The notes beneath the pieces were generated by a model that saw only the letters and a program-made list of their open reading frames with translations, was not told where the DNA came from and made no database searches. Positions 61,674-64,000 of a stretch of 64,000 bases of DNA are shown here, one piece after another (position 1 is the stretch's first letter; each line of letters begins with the position of its first letter). The translations under genes were made by a program, and so were the position numbers. The stretch comes from Lachnospiraceae bacterium (GTDB taxonomy: Bacteria > Bacillota > Clostridia > Lachnospirales > Lachnospiraceae), in assembly GCA_900168235.1 (NCBI GenBank), contig FUZG01000001.1, forward strand, positions 186,001 through 250,000. The letters are read 5' to 3'.

Positions 61674-62117
61674 TTACATTTTATCCAGTTCTTCATCAAA
61701 GACTTTTAGAAACTGTACCATACTTTCCAGAGTCTCCTCCGGTATCTGGTCCATAATCGCCTCATACCTGGTTCCAATGGTTTCATGCATTTTGCGATGT
61801 TCATTTCTGGCTTTCTTACCCTGTTTTGTAAGATACAGGCACACAGCAGCATCCGAGTCCGGAGAAACTTTCTTTTCCACAAGTCCTTTATCTACAAGCT
61901 TATATACCATCTGTGAAACGCCGCCCTTGGTTATGCCGCGAATTTTGGCAAGGTTTGTGACATTGATGCCCTCATTTTCACCGATTATGGCGATGGTATG
62001 GATCTCCGGCTGTGTCAGCACTATATCTTTACCGTATTTCTGCGGTTTCTTTTCATACTGAACATATTTATGTATGATCCGTTCCATTAACCACGCAATT
62101 TCCTTATAGTCCTTCAT
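61674..62117 (-). CDS. MarR-family regulator of the MATE operon
   Basis: This 147-residue winged-helix regulator has INVTNLAKIRGITKGGVSQMVYKLVDKGLVEKK as the recognition helix and the DSDAAVCLYLTKQGKKA beta wing. Its start overlaps the MATE gene end by 14 bases, so it is cotranscribed with the exporter. It likely represses its own operon through the palindrome at 63462-63475. Confidence 0.9.
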   Translation of the reverse strand: MKDYKEIAWLMERIIHKYVQYEKKPQKYGKDIVLTQPEIHTIAIIGENEGINVTNLAKIRGITKGGVSQMVYKLVDKGLVEKKVSPDSDAAVCLYLTKQGKKARNEHRKMHETIGTRYEAIMDQIPEETLESMVQFLKVFDEELDKM

Positions 62118-63447
62118 ACAGTGATCCCCTTATGGTCTCTTGAGTTCTTTTGCTCAATAATACCATACCTGCCGCAACAATAAACGCCAGGATGTGACTA
62201 AAGAGGAATGCCATCCAGATTCCTTCGAGTCCAAACAAGCTCTTTAATATAACAGCTGCAGGAATCCTGAACACAATGTAATAGAGGATAAGAAGGATCA
62301 TTGCCATGGAAGGACGTCCAATACCCGTTAAATAACCCTGCATGCAGCTTGTAAGCATGTACAGGACATAACCTATACTGATTATTCTAAAGAAGTGCTC
62401 TACAACTGCTGCGGTATTTGCGCCCTGTCCAAAAATAGCTGTAAGCTGCCCCGAAATGATCACTACCACTATGCTCATTGCCGCTATGAGACATCCGCCA
62501 ACTAATTGTCCCGCTTTCAGATAATCATCTGCCCTGTCCGGCCTCTTTGCTCCCATGCACTGTCCAACGATCGCAGTTATCGCCATGTACATTCCTGTTG
62601 TTGGCATAAACATGACAAGTTCAAGGTTTCTCGCAACACCAAATCCTGCCATCGCATCTATTCCAAACGGGGTGATAAAAGAGATCATAACTGCCGAACT
62701 AAGCGGAGGCATGATCGACTGAATGGTTGTAGGCATTGAGAGCTTCAGCATTGTCCATGCATCCCTCATATTTACTTTCTTAAAATCGATGGAGAAGAAC
62801 TTATGCTTCTTATAATAGATAATGGCATAAACAAGACAAAGTATTTCAGAAGCCACAGTTACAATGGCTGCTCCGGGAAGTCCCCATATTTTGATAAACA
62901 CCGGATCAAGTACTGCGTTGAATATTGCTGTTAAAAACATTCCCTTCATCTGGAATGTTGGATCACCAAAGGCTCTGAGTATCGAAGTAAACTGCATATA
63001 TATGAAAAGAGCTGTGTTACCGACAAAGTAATACATCAGATATGTATATGCATCTGCAAAAACTTCCGAGGGGGTACCCATAAGCTTTAAGAGCGGTGAC
63101 GCCAGAATCTCACCTGCAATAAATATGATCATGGATATAACTGTTGACACTGAAAGAATTGTTGCTAATGCTCCCGGAATCTCATCTTTTTTTCCTGCTC
63201 CCACAAGATTTGCTGTCATAACAGATATTCCATTTCCCATACCCATGGCTATAGAGTCTAATATGATCACTATAGCCGTTCCCGCCGTAAGGGCCGACAT
63301 TCCATGCTCCCCAAGCAGATTCCCAACCCACAGACTGTCAACCATGCTGTAGACCATTGTAAGAGTCATTGCTGCAAAAATTGGCATGAACATTTTTATA
63401 AGTGCCTTTCCGGTATTTCCGTTTATAAAGTCTATTTTACTATTCAT
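62104..63447 (-). CDS. MATE-family efflux transporter
   Basis: This 447-residue membrane protein has twelve helices in two homologous halves (SMVDSLWVGNLLGEHGMSALTAGT in half one and the related segment after residue 230). It is of the DinF/NorM group, exporting drugs by Na+ or H+ antiport. GGAGG precedes the ATG. It is the first gene of a two-gene operon with a MarR regulator. Confidence 0.92.
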   Translation of the reverse strand: MNSKIDFINGNTGKALIKMFMPIFAAMTLTMVYSMVDSLWVGNLLGEHGMSALTAGTAIVIILDSIAMGMGNGISVMTANLVGAGKKDEIPGALATILSVSTVISMIIFIAGEILASPLLKLMGTPSEVFADAYTYLMYYFVGNTALFIYMQFTSILRAFGDPTFQMKGMFLTAIFNAVLDPVFIKIWGLPGAAIVTVASEILCLVYAIIYYKKHKFFSIDFKKVNMRDAWTMLKLSMPTTIQSIMPPLSSAVMISFITPFGIDAMAGFGVARNLELVMFMPTTGMYMAITAIVGQCMGAKRPDRADDYLKAGQLVGGCLIAAMSIVVVIISGQLTAIFGQGANTAAVVEHFFRIISIGYVLYMLTSCMQGYLTGIGRPSMAMILLILYYIVFRIPAAVILKSLFGLEGIWMAFLFSHILAFIVAAGMVLLSKRTQETIRGSLYEGL

Positions 63448-63461
63448 GATTTCCTCCTTAT

Positions 63462-63500
63462 GTATAGCAGCTATACTGTTTAATGACTATACTGTTATCA
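63462..63500. promoter_or_regulatory. Operator region of the MATE/MarR operon
   Basis: A perfect palindrome TATAGCAGCTATA at 63463-63475 is followed by two copies of CTATACTG (63471-63478 and 63487-63494). Such overlapping repeats over the promoter fit a MarR dimer site. Confidence 0.6.
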
Positions 63501-63504
63501 TAAA

Positions 63505-63533
63505 GAAAAAGCCGGCCTGCGCCGGCTTTTCAC
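63505..63533 (-). terminator. Rho-independent terminator of upstream ABC transcript
   Basis: AAAAAGCCGGCC pairs with GCGCCGGCTTTT. On the minus strand it is followed by a TTTTTCTTT run. The stem and following bases are almost the same as at 61362-61405. Confidence 0.82.
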
Positions 63534-63747
63534 TTATCTTATATTGTTTTACACGGAAATCTGCTTTTTATCCTCATATCCCTTGGCTATTAATAATATA
63601 ATACCCTTCCTGAATAGCTGCAAATGTTGCTATAGCACATACGATCACTGCGCTGTATCTAAAATCTACCATTCTTAAAGTCAACGGCAAAATAAATAAT
63701 ATCCCACCGGTTATCCTATTCATTGCAGAGTGGACTGTCACAAATTT
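63534..63747. other. Spacer, possible GNAT 3' remnant
   Basis: No gene is evident in about 210 bases. The first 25 bases after the terminator match those at the 3' end of the broken GNAT gene (61385-61408), so another remnant may lie here. Confidence 0.35.
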
Positions 63748-64000
63748 TTAGTTTCCGTCTTCTATAGATATCTCATCAAATCTCTCTGTGAGATCACGGA
63801 TACTTACTTTATTTTTCTCTTCACCCGAAACATCAAAAACGATATTTCCTCTATGCATCATAAAGAGCCTGTCGCCGTAGTCTGCGGCGAATTTCAGGTT
63901 GTGAGTGACCATAAGAGTCGTCACATGCTTTTCTTCCACCACGCGCTTTGTGAGCTCCATAACGATGGCTGCAGACTTCGGATCAAGAGCTGCTGTGTGC
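63748..64000 (-). CDS. ABC transporter ATP-binding protein, C-terminal part (cut by window edge)
   Basis: The leftward frame is open to the right edge. The visible 83 residues start within HTAALDPKSAAIVMEL, just after Walker B. The switch His lies in LMVTHNLKFAADYGDRLFMM, and the tail FDVSGEEKNKVSIRDLTERFDEI follows. The H-T-A-A-L-D-P-K variant after Walker B is typical of ATPases linked to ABC_sub_bind (PF04392-type) importers. Partner genes would lie beyond the edge. Confidence 0.8.
   Translation of the reverse strand, partial: HTAALDPKSAAIVMELTKRVVEEKHVTTLMVTHNLKFAADYGDRLFMMHRGNIVFDVSGEEKNKVSIRDLTERFDEISIEDGN

Noticed and set aside
1-64000. tRNA genes, rRNA genes, CRISPR arrays, replication origin
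   Set aside because: None was seen on reading both strands; a tRNAscan and CRISPR search would confirm their absence.

Overview
The window reads as a chromosomal segment of a strictly anaerobic, moderately low-GC Firmicute, most probably a Lachnospiraceae-type Clostridia member (inference from gene content; no rRNA or other marker gene is present). Supporting signs are strong GGAGG ribosome binding sites, fused FeoA-FeoB, an anaerobe-type hybrid cluster protein with a Crp/Fnr regulator, LicT/PRD antitermination of a beta-glucoside PTS, a CsoR copper regulon and an EFR1-type flavodoxin-ferredoxin. I found no tRNA, rRNA, CRISPR array, intact transposase or prophage.

Layout: 0.0-0.2 kb, end of a MATE exporter. 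0.7-5.4 kb, a leftward K+ uptake operon (KtrB/TrkH, KtrA, a short KdpD-like kinase, a KdpE-like regulator) plus a 48-residue membrane peptide; the two transcription units share an 11-bp-spaced direct repeat. 5.5-9.8 kb, an unknown protein, then a solute-binding lipoprotein paired with a chemoreceptor. 9.8-10.5 kb, ispD flanked by twin hairpins. 10.6-14.4 kb, a zinc uptake operon with a Cys-rich membrane protein and an extra lipoprotein. 14.4-18.8 kb, a beta-glucoside PTS operon with a readable RAT/terminator switch. 19.0-23.6 kb, PilZ protein, LacI regulator, anion permease plus ROK kinase, nitroreductase. 23.7-23.9 kb, a 6S-like RNA. 24-28 kb, SpoU methyltransferase, glutaredoxin-like protein and a DUF1622-SpeD-DUF350-SpeE membrane/polyamine-like operon. 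28-31.7 kb, a heterodimeric ABC exporter. 31.9-35.6 kb, an Nramp-fold transporter lacking the metal motifs, a DapA-family aldolase and a divergent LacI regulator with two operators. 35.6-38.8 kb, FeoAB with two small membrane proteins. 39-45.3 kb, diguanylate cyclase, hcp/regulator pair, rRNA methyltransferase. 45.3-52.2 kb, a scarred region with a frameshifted recombinase remnant, truncated genes and several repeat families, interspersed with GH25 lysozyme, a secreted protein, EFR1 and an MFS exporter. 52.2-58.2 kb, a maltodextrin uptake operon. 58.2-61.2 kb, CopA (with a fused CopZ-like tail) and CsoR. 61.2-64.0 kb, repeats, a broken GNAT gene, a MATE/MarR operon and the end of an ABC ATPase gene.

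The general theme is nutrient and metal homeostasis (K, Zn, Fe, Cu) plus sugar uptake, each operon carrying its own local regulator. The two most interesting candidates for undescribed biology are the metal-motif-free Nramp/aldolase/LacI module (31.9-35.6 kb) and the DUF1622-SpeD-DUF350-SpeE operon with an altered SpeD processing site (25.3-28.0 kb). A third is the intergenic repeat family that repeatedly sits against Rho-independent terminators.
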